A DNA stretch of 64,000 bases. It comes from JACCYQ01 sp036675565. Lineage in GTDB: Bacteria > Bacteroidota > Bacteroidia > Chitinophagales > Chitinophagaceae. The DNA lies in contig JAKFER010000319.1 in NCBI GenBank assembly GCA_036675565.1, positions 1-64,000 on the forward strand, read 5' to 3'. Position 1 is the stretch's first letter; the number at the start of each line of letters is the position of its first letter. Below, in pieces: positions 36,159 to 43,334 of this stretch. The notes beneath the pieces were generated by a model. That model did no database searches and had not been told where the DNA came from. It saw only the letters and a list, made by a program, of their open reading frames with translations. The position numbers and the translations under genes are program-made.

Positions 36159-36734
36159 ATGGTTGACCTTAAGAAAAGACTAATAGTTTCCATAACCGGG
36201 GCCAGTGGTGCTATTTATGCAAAATTATTGTTGGAAAAATTGGAGAAGCTCTCAGATCAATGGGAAAAGATCGGGGTCATCATGTCTGCCAATGCAAAAT
36301 ATGTATGGAAAACGGAACTAGGCGAAGATCACCAGTCATATGCTTTTGTGGATTATTATGAAAAGGCCGATTTCAATGCTCCATTTGCCTCCGGCTCGGG
36401 CAAATACGATACCATGATCATCATTCCTTGTTCCATGGGTACTTTGGGCCGTATAGCTGCTGGCGTTTCTGACGACCTTGGGACCCGGGCTGCCGATGTA
36501 ATTTTGAAAGAAAGAAGGAAATTGATATGTGTTGCCCGGGAAACGCCCTATAATTTGGTACATATCCGAAATATGGAAACAATTACTTTGGCGGGTGGTA
36601 TTATTTGTCCTGCCACTCCCTCCTTTTATAGCCGGCCCCAAACCATTGATGAAGTAGCTTTGACGGTTGTGGACCGTGTTCTTGACCTGGCAGGTTTTGA
36701 TATAAAAGCTTACCGGTGGGGCAATGAAGAATAA
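36159..36734 (+). CDS. ubiX: UbiX-like flavin prenyltransferase
   Basis: Flavoprotein of 191 residues that prenylates FMN to make the cofactor of UbiD-type decarboxylases. The N-terminal SITGASGAIYAKLL binds flavin, IIPCSMGTLGRIAAGVSDDLGTRAADV and RETPYNLVHIRNM are characteristic of the family, and PATPSFYSRPQTIDE is near the end. Cytoplasmic. The UbiD partner is not in the window. In a menaquinone-making bacterium it probably serves quinone synthesis. A short basic protein gene follows 50 bases later and precedes a strong hairpin, so both are likely on one transcript. Confidence 0.92.
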   Translation: MVDLKKRLIVSITGASGAIYAKLLLEKLEKLSDQWEKIGVIMSANAKYVWKTELGEDHQSYAFVDYYEKADFNAPFASGSGKYDTMIIIPCSMGTLGRIAAGVSDDLGTRAADVILKERRKLICVARETPYNLVHIRNMETITLAGGIICPATPSFYSRPQTIDEVALTVVDRVLDLAGFDIKAYRWGNEE

Positions 36735-36784
36735 ACCAACAAAAAATAAATTTAACTTACAGCAAATTTTAAAAACCACGTACT

Positions 36785-36937
36785 ATGGCATTACCAACGA
36801 ACAATAAGAACACCGGCAAAAACAGTAAAAAGAATCAAACGCATAATGCCGGTTCTTCTAAGTTTATTACCAAACCCGGTAAAAATGTAACCATTGCGAA
36901 GAAGCCAGTAAAAACAGGTGGCACCCGGGGAAGTTAA
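36785..36937 (+). CDS. 50-residue basic microprotein, unknown function
   Basis: Short gene of 50 codons starting at an ATG 50 bases after ubiX and ending 12 bases before a strong terminator. The product is rich in Lys, Asn, Thr and Gly, has no hydrophobic segment, and ends with a patterned basic tail (SKFITKPGKNVTIAKKPV then KTGGTRGS). It is strongly positive, so it may bind nucleic acid or the ribosome, or be an intrinsically disordered chaperone-like peptide. Composition is very different from a random AT-rich frame, and the third codon positions vary as in a coding region. I do not recognise a named family. Its position between ubiX and the terminator supports expression. Confidence 0.7.
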   Translation: MALPTNNKNTGKNSKKNQTHNAGSSKFITKPGKNVTIAKKPVKTGGTRGS

Positions 36938-36949
36938 TATCATCAACCT

Positions 36950-36987
36950 GTCCAGGTATAACACAAGCATTATGCCTGGACTTATTT
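36950..36987 (+). terminator. Intrinsic terminator after the microprotein gene
   Basis: Arms GTCCAGGTATA and TATGCCTGGAC (11 pairs including one G-U) around a 10-base loop, followed by TTATTT. It starts 12 bases after the microprotein stop, closing the ubiX-microprotein transcript. Confidence 0.8.
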
Positions 36988-37019
36988 AGACTTCATTAAA
37001 CATTCCCGGAGTATACCAA

Positions 37020-37814
37020 ATGGAATTATTGCTGATCCTGCTGGTTGTTTCAGCCACCTTTGTCTTACTGGTTCTCAGCTTTAAGTTCAGGAAGAATAAA
37101 CCTGGCAAATTGAAGCCTTTGCCAGCTTCTTATAAAGCGCTGTTATCCACACATGTTGAATTTTATAAAGAGCTTGGCAGTGAAGACAAACTACTTTTTG
37201 AAAAAAAAGTTCAGCAATTTCTTTCCCGCATTCGCATCACTGGTATTAAAACCGATGCAGAGGAACTGGATAAGGTCCTTGTTGCCGCCAGTGCCATTAT
37301 TCCCATCTTTAAATTTCCGGATTGGGAATATATAAATTTAAATGAAGTGTTACTTTACCCTGACTCTTTCAGTGAGAATTTTGAATTTGAAGGATCCGGG
37401 AGAAATATGCTGGGTTTGGTTGGGACCGGGCCTTACCAGAATATAATGATCCTTTCCAAACATGAATTGCGAAATGGTTTTACCAATAAAACCAACAAGA
37501 AAAATACCGCCATTCACGAATTTGTTCACCTGATAGATAAAACGGATGGAGAAACAGATGGTATTCCGGAAGTTATCCTGTCAAAACAATATATCATTCC
37601 CTGGCTTGAACTGGTGCAGAAAAAGATCAAACAAATTACTGAGGAAGAATCTGACATCAATCCATATGGCGCCACCAACCAGGCTGAATTTTTTGCTGTT
37701 GTTTCTGAATATTTTTTTGAACGACCTGATTTACTGGAATCAAAACATCCCGAATTATTCCGGATGCTGACCACCATTTTTCAACAACAAACGGCAAAAC
37801 AAGCCACCAGTTAA
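37020..37814 (+). CDS. MtfA-like zinc metallopeptidase (M90)
   Basis: Membrane-anchored zinc peptidase of 264 residues. Residues 2-21 are a transmembrane helix followed by a basic stretch (KFRKNKPGK), so the catalytic part faces the cytoplasm. The zinc motif HEFVH lies at 166-170, followed by LIDKTDGETDG and the downstream glutamate region AEFFAVVSEYFFE, as in the MtfA/YeeI family. MtfA of E. coli binds the Mlc repressor; no Mlc homolog is seen here. The role is unknown in Bacteroidota. The gene follows the ubiX terminator by 32 bases and precedes a Crp/Fnr-type gene by 63 bases. Confidence 0.88.
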   Translation: MELLLILLVVSATFVLLVLSFKFRKNKPGKLKPLPASYKALLSTHVEFYKELGSEDKLLFEKKVQQFLSRIRITGIKTDAEELDKVLVAASAIIPIFKFPDWEYINLNEVLLYPDSFSENFEFEGSGRNMLGLVGTGPYQNIMILSKHELRNGFTNKTNKKNTAIHEFVHLIDKTDGETDGIPEVILSKQYIIPWLELVQKKIKQITEEESDINPYGATNQAEFFAVVSEYFFERPDLLESKHPELFRMLTTIFQQQTAKQATS

Positions 37815-37877
37815 AGTTTCAAAGAAATTAATTATAATTAACTTCAAGATTCGGCAAACTACCTAAATGAGACCCTG

Positions 37878-38519
37878 ATGATACCAACCACCGCTTCATC
37901 AATCAAAAATGAAAAATGGTCAACCATGGGCAATCATTCTCCCATGGTTACATTATTCAATAACATTCATCCATTAAGCCAGGGTGCTATCGATTACCTG
38001 GATGCTTCATCATACCCGGTCTCCGTAAACAAAGGAAAATTTTTATTGAAGGCAGGCCAGGTTCCAGATCGGTTATTCCTGTTGATAAAAGGAGTCGTAC
38101 GTGGATTTATAAAAGATGAAAATAAAGAGATCACGACCTGGATCACAGGTGAAAATGAATTGGTGGGTTCTATCCGCGGGTTGGGTCTGCCACCACTTAT
38201 TTCAGAAGAAAACATCCAGGTTATAGAAACAGCCCAATTAGTAGGCCTTGAATACAAGTGTATTAATTATATGTACACACATTTTCCTGAATCAAATATT
38301 GTTGCACGGATCATATTGGAAGATATATACCGGGCAGCAGAAGAAAGAGCATACATCAGCCGGATACCATCCGCAGAAAAAAAATATAAAAGATTCATGG
38401 AAACGAAACCAAATTTGATTAACCTGATATCCCAAAAATATATTGCTTCCTATCTTTCTATGACACAGGAAACATTGAGCCGGATCAGAACCCGTGAAAC
38501 TAAAAAACTAGCTGAATAA
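37878..38519 (+). CDS. Crp/Fnr-family transcriptional regulator
   Basis: Regulator of 213 residues with a cyclic-nucleotide-binding-like jelly roll (about 25-140; FLLKAGQVPDRLFLLIKGVVRG) and a C-terminal helix-turn-helix (about 170-205; IASYLSMTQETLSRIR). This short-winged form is common in Bacteroidota. No cysteine cluster for an FNR iron-sulfur centre is visible, and the effector is unknown. An ATG at 37926 (MGNHSP) could be the real start and would remove 16 poorly conserved residues. Downstream 82 bases lead to a separate promoter. Confidence 0.88.
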   Translation: MIPTTASSIKNEKWSTMGNHSPMVTLFNNIHPLSQGAIDYLDASSYPVSVNKGKFLLKAGQVPDRLFLLIKGVVRGFIKDENKEITTWITGENELVGSIRGLGLPPLISEENIQVIETAQLVGLEYKCINYMYTHFPESNIVARIILEDIYRAAEERAYISRIPSAEKKYKRFMETKPNLINLISQKYIASYLSMTQETLSRIRTRETKKLAE

Positions 38520-38574
38520 AAAAAACAACCCGTTTCTTTTTTGTTAAAAGAGAACTTCCAAATCTTTTTCACTG

Positions 38575-38582
38575 TAGGTTTG
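38575..38582 (+). promoter_or_regulatory. Promoter -7 element for the DUF3817 gene
   Basis: TAGGTTTG matches TAnnTTTG 20 bases upstream of the ATG at 38602. The region 20 bases further upstream lacks a clear TTTG. The leader would be very short. Confidence 0.45.
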
Positions 38583-38601
38583 CAACATTTAAATTGAACC
38601 T

Positions 38602-38919
38602 ATGCAGGAAATGATGCGCAGTTCTATTGGTCGTCTTCGATTAATCGGGATGGCCGAAGGAATTTCACTTTTAGTTTTGTTTGGCATTGCGATGCCTTTA
38701 AAATATATAGCAGATAAGCCAGAAGCCGTTACCGTTATCGGTTGGATCCATGGATTACTATTCGTTTTATTCATGATTGCGGTGATCATTGTTTATGATC
38801 AGCGTAACTGGCCATTTAAAAAAGTAGTTTTTGCCTTTATTGCAGCCTTTCTGCCATTTGGTACTTTTATTTTTGATAAGTATTTAAAAAAAGAAGAAAC
38901 GGCTAATATCGTTTCCTGA
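38602..38919 (+). CDS. DUF3817 small membrane protein
   Basis: Integral membrane protein of 105 residues with three hydrophobic helices (about 14-34, 44-64, 72-92). The segment GMAEGISLLVLFGIAMPLKY followed by WIHGLLFVLF is typical of DUF3817 (YdzA-like) proteins. Function unknown. It ends with a charged tail (KYLKKEETANIVS). It has its own -7 element and stands alone between the Crp/Fnr-type gene and the siderophore receptor. Confidence 0.85.
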   Translation: MQEMMRSSIGRLRLIGMAEGISLLVLFGIAMPLKYIADKPEAVTVIGWIHGLLFVLFMIAVIIVYDQRNWPFKKVVFAFIAAFLPFGTFIFDKYLKKEETANIVS

Positions 38920-38978
38920 TTTCCGCATTTCGAAAAGTTTATTTCCCGATTGTAATAGAGCCTTGCATCTCGCAGAAT

Positions 38979-38986
38979 TAGTTTTG
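38979..38986 (+). promoter_or_regulatory. Promoter -7 element for the siderophore receptor gene
   Basis: TAGTTTTG matches TAnnTTTG and lies 20 bases before the ATG at 39007. TTG triplets at 38963 and 38950 flank, but neither meets, the usual 19-20 base spacing to a -33 element. I see no Fur-like inverted repeat around it. Confidence 0.45.
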
Positions 38987-39006
38987 CGCAACTAAACCAG
39001 TTGTAG

Positions 39007-41331
39007 ATGAAACAAGTTATCGTATTAGTTATTTTTTCTCTTTTAGGATTCTCTTTTTTACAAGCCCAGACAATTCGCGGAACCATAGTTGATGAACAAA
39101 ATCAAATTATTCCAAACGTTTCGATATCTGTTCAAAATACATTTACAGGCACTATATCTGCTAACGATGGAAGTTTTACGTTAAAACTTCCTTTTGAAGG
39201 ATTAAACACTATCATTTTTAAAAGCGTTGGTTATGAGCAGGTAGAAAAACAAGTTTCATCAACAGATGAAAATACGCTGCAGGTTGTTTTAAACAAGTCC
39301 ATCAATAATTTACAGGAGGTAACGGTTACTGCCAGCCGCAAACCCGAGATCATTGATCGTACACCGGCTTCGGTGCAGGTAATTAATTCAAGGGATATTC
39401 AAACCCAGGGACTGATATCTCCCAACATTGCCAACATCCTTGCGCAGGCATTACCTGCTCTTGCCTTTGGTAGCAATACGACCAGTAATGTAGGGCAAAC
39501 ACTTCGTGGCCGCACCCCCCTGATCATGATCGATGGTATTCCGCAATCGACCCCGCTACGGGCAGGTGGTCGTGATATCAGGACCATTGATCCATCTGTG
39601 ATTGAAAGAATTGAAGTGGTAAAAGGCGCAACAGCTATTTATGGAAATGGCGCCGATGGAGGAATCATAAATTACATAACCAAAAAACCTGGTACCGGAA
39701 AAAAGATTAACCTGTCCACCCTTTTATCAAATACCGGGATGCCCCTGGCAGCCAAAGAAAGTTTCGGTGGTCGCATTACCCAGGAAGTAAACGGGCAATT
39801 AAACAAATTTGATTATATCGTTACGGGCTCCTACGAAAAAACGGGTGTATTTAAAGATGCTGATGGCACTCCGCTGACACCCGTATATGGTTTGGGTGAA
39901 ACCAATATCTATAATGTATTCACCAAACTGGGATATAACATCAATGCAACCAATCGCATTGAGGGCATGTATAATTTTTTTGGTTCAAGACAAAATACCA
40001 GTTACATAGAACAGGCAGGTATTTATGGTGAAAAACCAACCATTGGTGTCAAAGGTGAATATCCTGGCGAAAGTGAAGGAACGCGGTATAACCATAATGC
40101 GTACCTGAAATACCAGTCCAAAGGACTTCCCTTCAATACAAACCTGGAAGCAAGTGCTTACCTGCAAAGTTTTTATACAATCTATGGGTTTACCTCCTAC
40201 TTCCAAAATGGTGGTCAATCCACCATCAGCTCAGATAAAAAAGGTTTCCGGTTGAATATGAATACCCCATACCAGGTTAATACTTCATGGCAGGGTGATA
40301 TTGTGTATGGTGTTGACATTATGAATGATATAACCGCTCAAATTTTAATGGATGGAAGAACCTGGGTGCCTGAAATAGAATTGTTCAATACCGCACCTTA
40401 TATCCAGGCAAATGCCGTATTTAACAAGCATTGGATTTTTAAAGCAGGATACCGGTTTGATCATATCAATATTGATGTTCCATCTTTTACGCAGGTAATG
40501 GCTGCAAATGGTAATGGCGGTAACCAGATAAATGGTGGTTCTCTTTCTTTTAACGCTTCAACATTTAATACCGGTCTTCGTTATGCGAAATGGGAATTTA
40601 TTAAACCTTTCATCAGTTTTACACAAGGTTTTTCCATAATAGATGTGGGCCGTTATGTGAGGGCAGCTAAAGAAAATGATATTGCCAATATGCAGATAGA
40701 ACCGGTAAAAGTAAATAACTACGAAATCGGTTTTAGTGGAAATGCGGGCAAGCTGGGATATACCGGAAGTTATTTTATCAGCACCAATAAAATCGGTTCT
40801 TCATTAATAGAAGAAAATGGCTGGTACGTACAACAAAAATCTCCCGAAAAAACCTATGGTTTTGAACTGGCCGCCGACTACCAGGTAATAAATCCATTAA
40901 CTATCGGTGTGGCATACATGTTTACTGAAGGTAAAGCCGACAAAAACAGGAATGATCGTTTTAATGATGATGAAGATATTTATCTGAACAGCACTAAGAT
41001 CAGTCCTCCTAAAACAACTGCATATATTAAATTGCAACCAGCAAAATCTGTAAACCTGTTATTGCAATGGTTACAATATGGCGATCGCAATCGATTTGTA
41101 AAACGATCCAATGGCAGTTATGGCTATGGAGAAGGACCGGTTGAAGATGCACATGTTGTAAACTTCAGCGGAAGCTGGATGATCAGCCCGAAGTTCAGTT
41201 TAAACCTGGGTATTGAAAATCTACTGAACCAGGATTATTATATGCCACAGGCGCAATGGTCAACACAGCATACAGATTATGTAAAAGCAAATGGTATGCG
41301 TTACCAATTAGGAATTGGCATAAAATGGTAA
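39007..41331 (+). CDS. TonB-dependent siderophore receptor
   Basis: Outer-membrane receptor of 774 residues. Signal peptide ends at LQAQ (residue 21), followed by a carboxypeptidase-regulatory-like domain (IRGTIVDEQNQIIPNVSI) at about 22-105, the plug (LQEVTVTASRKPEIIDRTPAS; IERIEVVKGATAIYGNGADGGIINYITKKPG) and a barrel ending YQLGIGIKW with terminal aromatic. It belongs to the FecA/FhuA-like rather than SusC type, since no SusD gene follows and the plug motifs are those of siderophore receptors. The next gene, a PepSY-type membrane protein starting 4 bases after this stop, is a common partner of such receptors and supports iron-siderophore uptake. The actual siderophore is unknown. Confidence 0.92.
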   Translation: MKQVIVLVIFSLLGFSFLQAQTIRGTIVDEQNQIIPNVSISVQNTFTGTISANDGSFTLKLPFEGLNTIIFKSVGYEQVEKQVSSTDENTLQVVLNKSINNLQEVTVTASRKPEIIDRTPASVQVINSRDIQTQGLISPNIANILAQALPALAFGSNTTSNVGQTLRGRTPLIMIDGIPQSTPLRAGGRDIRTIDPSVIERIEVVKGATAIYGNGADGGIINYITKKPGTGKKINLSTLLSNTGMPLAAKESFGGRITQEVNGQLNKFDYIVTGSYEKTGVFKDADGTPLTPVYGLGETNIYNVFTKLGYNINATNRIEGMYNFFGSRQNTSYIEQAGIYGEKPTIGVKGEYPGESEGTRYNHNAYLKYQSKGLPFNTNLEASAYLQSFYTIYGFTSYFQNGGQSTISSDKKGFRLNMNTPYQVNTSWQGDIVYGVDIMNDITAQILMDGRTWVPEIELFNTAPYIQANAVFNKHWIFKAGYRFDHINIDVPSFTQVMAANGNGGNQINGGSLSFNASTFNTGLRYAKWEFIKPFISFTQGFSIIDVGRYVRAAKENDIANMQIEPVKVNNYEIGFSGNAGKLGYTGSYFISTNKIGSSLIEENGWYVQQKSPEKTYGFELAADYQVINPLTIGVAYMFTEGKADKNRNDRFNDDEDIYLNSTKISPPKTTAYIKLQPAKSVNLLLQWLQYGDRNRFVKRSNGSYGYGEGPVEDAHVVNFSGSWMISPKFSLNLGIENLLNQDYYMPQAQWSTQHTDYVKANGMRYQLGIGIKW

Positions 41332-41335
41332 GCTG

Positions 41336-42391
41336 TTGAAAGCAGGTAAAAGATTATTTGCATGGCATCATTGGTGCGGGCTCTTTGTGGGCCTGTTCCT
41401 GCTTATAATGAGTCTGTCGGGTTCTTTACTGGTTTTTGCAGAAGAAATTGAAACAGCCGAAATTTCATCATACAATAATACCAAAAATGAAAACGGCGTT
41501 TTTTATATAGATTCATCCATCCGCCAGGTACAATCTGAATATCCTGGTTGGGAGATCAGGCTGTATGATCAACCAGGAAAAAATGAAACCATTATTTATG
41601 AATTAAGAAAGGATACTGAAAGTAAAAAAATTTATGTTCACCCCGTTAACGGTAACTTTCTTCATATAAATGAAAATGCAAAGAATGAATTGCAGCGATG
41701 GTTGTTATTATTGCATTATACTTTATTTGCGGGCACCTTTGGAAAAATCACAGTTTTCTTTATTGGGTTGATGTTCCTGGTTACACTTTTTACAGGCTTA
41801 TGGGTTTATCGAAAATCCTTTGTAAAAGTATTGTCTTTCAAAACCAGGATCAACCGGAAATCTACCCGCGGCACATTCTCTTCGCTACACAGGATTATTG
41901 GGGTTTGGTCAATCATCTTTAACCTCCTGATGGTTTTTACCGGGTTGGTACTCAGTTACCAGGTTGCAACCAATGCATTAAAACTGGTTCCTTCTAAATC
42001 GATTACAACAGCCGCTCCCGAAATATCAATTGACCGGGTTCGGAATAAAGTATTGGCGCAATATCAAGATTTTAATATTCACCTGGTAAGGGTTCGTCCA
42101 AACAGTCAAAAGGTCCAGGTGTTGGGAAGATTTGACGATGACCCCGCATGGTACGGGCATTATTACAGCGGATTTGTATTGGATGGATTAACATTTGAGG
42201 AGGAAAGTAAAATATTCATGAGGGATCTGCCAATCATGGAAAGGCTGGTTAAAATGTGTGGCCCTTTGCATTTTGGGAATTATGGCGGATTGATATTAAA
42301 GATTTTTTACAGCCTTCTTGGTTTTACACCAGCTTTTCTTTCCATCAGTGGATTTATTATCTGGATTAAAAAGAAAAAACGTAAAAATTAA
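41336..42391 (+). CDS. PepSY-associated TM-helix protein, probable siderophore-iron reductase/uptake partner
   Basis: Inner-membrane protein of 351 residues with four hydrophobic helices at about 13-34, 138-158, 187-208 and 324-345 and periplasmic PepSY-like segments between them. HHWCGLFVGLFLLIMSLSGSLLVF and LHRIIGVWSIIFNLLMVFTG carry the paired histidines expected of this family, proposed to bind heme and reduce ferric siderophores. No ATG fits the family N-terminus: the best start is a TTG at 41336, only 4 bases after the receptor stop, which suggests translational coupling. An ATG at residue 25 would cut into the first helix. Start choice is inferred; family is clear. Confidence 0.85.
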   Translation: MKAGKRLFAWHHWCGLFVGLFLLIMSLSGSLLVFAEEIETAEISSYNNTKNENGVFYIDSSIRQVQSEYPGWEIRLYDQPGKNETIIYELRKDTESKKIYVHPVNGNFLHINENAKNELQRWLLLLHYTLFAGTFGKITVFFIGLMFLVTLFTGLWVYRKSFVKVLSFKTRINRKSTRGTFSSLHRIIGVWSIIFNLLMVFTGLVLSYQVATNALKLVPSKSITTAAPEISIDRVRNKVLAQYQDFNIHLVRVRPNSQKVQVLGRFDDDPAWYGHYYSGFVLDGLTFEEESKIFMRDLPIMERLVKMCGPLHFGNYGGLILKIFYSLLGFTPAFLSISGFIIWIKKKKRKN

Positions 42392-42447
42392 TGTTTCCTC
42401 CCGAACTTTAAATCTGCCGTTTAAAAACCGGAATATAAAATTCGTTT

Positions 42448-42555
42448 ATGCCTTTAAGTTATATCATTTATGGATCGGTGACATTAGTGGTTTTAACCCT
42501 TTTAATATTTTTATTCAGCAAAAAAGGCCGAAACAGGACCAACGAAAATAATTAG
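42448..42555 (+). CDS. 35-residue single-helix membrane microprotein
   Basis: ATG at 42448 opens 35 codons encoding one hydrophobic helix (about 4-24) followed by a basic, polar tail (SKKGRNRTNENN). The layout looks like small inner-membrane subunits such as CcoQ-type proteins. It follows the PepSY gene by 56 bases on the same strand and its last four bases overlap the end of the convergent gene. No family is recognised. It could be part of the siderophore unit or chance; the helix plus positive-inside tail favours a real protein. Confidence 0.45.
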   Translation: MPLSYIIYGSVTLVVLTLLIFLFSKKGRNRTNENN

Positions 42556-42911
42556 GCTGTTGATATAGGTAATCCATGCATTCTTAAAAAACTGAGTTTA
42601 TCCCAATACCCTCTTTGAAAAACAATCTTGTCGTTTTTCACATGAAAAAATCCGCAACCTCTTAACCCCAGGGGATCTTTCCATTCTAAAATAGCCCATT
42701 CGCCCTCTTCAAAGATATTTTCGACCAGGCAAACCATTTCTGCAGATTTGAATTCATTTAGAAACATGTCGCGGATAGCTTTTTTTCCTTTAACCGGTTC
42801 CGTATTCACCTGGTGATTGATAGCATCTTCTGCATATAAAGCAGCAAGGTGGTCAGCATCAGCTTGATTGAAAATATCAACCCATTGTTTTATTAATTCA
42901 CGTGGTGTCAT
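42552..42911 (-). CDS. SnoaL-like / NTF2-fold protein
   Basis: Small cytoplasmic protein of 119 residues with the cone-shaped NTF2/SnoaL fold: an N-terminal helix (PRELIKQWVDIFNQADADHLAALYAEDA), then NTEPVKGKKAIRDMF and a beta-rich end. Members range from polyketide cyclases to ester-cleaving and binding proteins, so no reaction can be assigned. It is a single gene, divergent from the DUF6122 gene and tail-to-tail with the 35-residue microprotein. Confidence 0.85.
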   Translation of the reverse strand: MTPRELIKQWVDIFNQADADHLAALYAEDAINHQVNTEPVKGKKAIRDMFLNEFKSAEMVCLVENIFEEGEWAILEWKDPLGLRGCGFFHVKNDKIVFQRGYWDKLSFLRMHGLPISTA

Positions 42912-43006
42912 GCCTGATTAATTTGAAATTAATAAAGAAAACATTTTTAACTGAAACCAAAATTTTGTAATAATACATTTATTCATTAATAAAATAACTT
43001 GCAGGC

Positions 43007-43324
43007 ATGCAACAGGTTGTTCATTATTTTTTGCACTTGGGATTTCCATTATTCATTGCTTTAATTTTCTTTAGAAAAAAAGCTGGCAGGGTGTATTTAA
43101 TATTCCTGCTTACGATGCTGGTTGACCTGGACCACCTGGTAGCCGTTCCATTATTTGATCCTTGCCGATGTAGTATAGGATTTCATCCGCTGCATAGTTA
43201 TTATGCCATTGGTCTATATGTTATCATGCTTTTCTTTCCCCGCACCAGGATCATTGCATTGGGCTTATTAATGCATATGGCCACTGATGCAATTGACTGT
43301 AGCTGGATGCAGGTGAACTGTTAA
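43007..43324 (+). CDS. DUF6122 membrane protein
   Basis: Integral membrane protein of 105 residues with about four short helices. Conserved-looking polar positions are HYFLHLGFP, MLVDLDHLVA, the cysteine/histidine segment FDPCRCSIGFHPLHS, and MHMATDAIDC. The aspartate/histidine pairs within membrane segments suggest metal binding or hydrolase activity, reminiscent of YdjM-type metal-dependent membrane hydrolases, but this is inference. It resembles the Bacteroidota family DUF6122. Its stop is 10 bases from the convergent histidine kinase stop. Confidence 0.8.
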   Translation: MQQVVHYFLHLGFPLFIALIFFRKKAGRVYLIFLLTMLVDLDHLVAVPLFDPCRCSIGFHPLHSYYAIGLYVIMLFFPRTRIIALGLLMHMATDAIDCSWMQVNC

Positions 43325-43334
43325 CCGGAAATTT

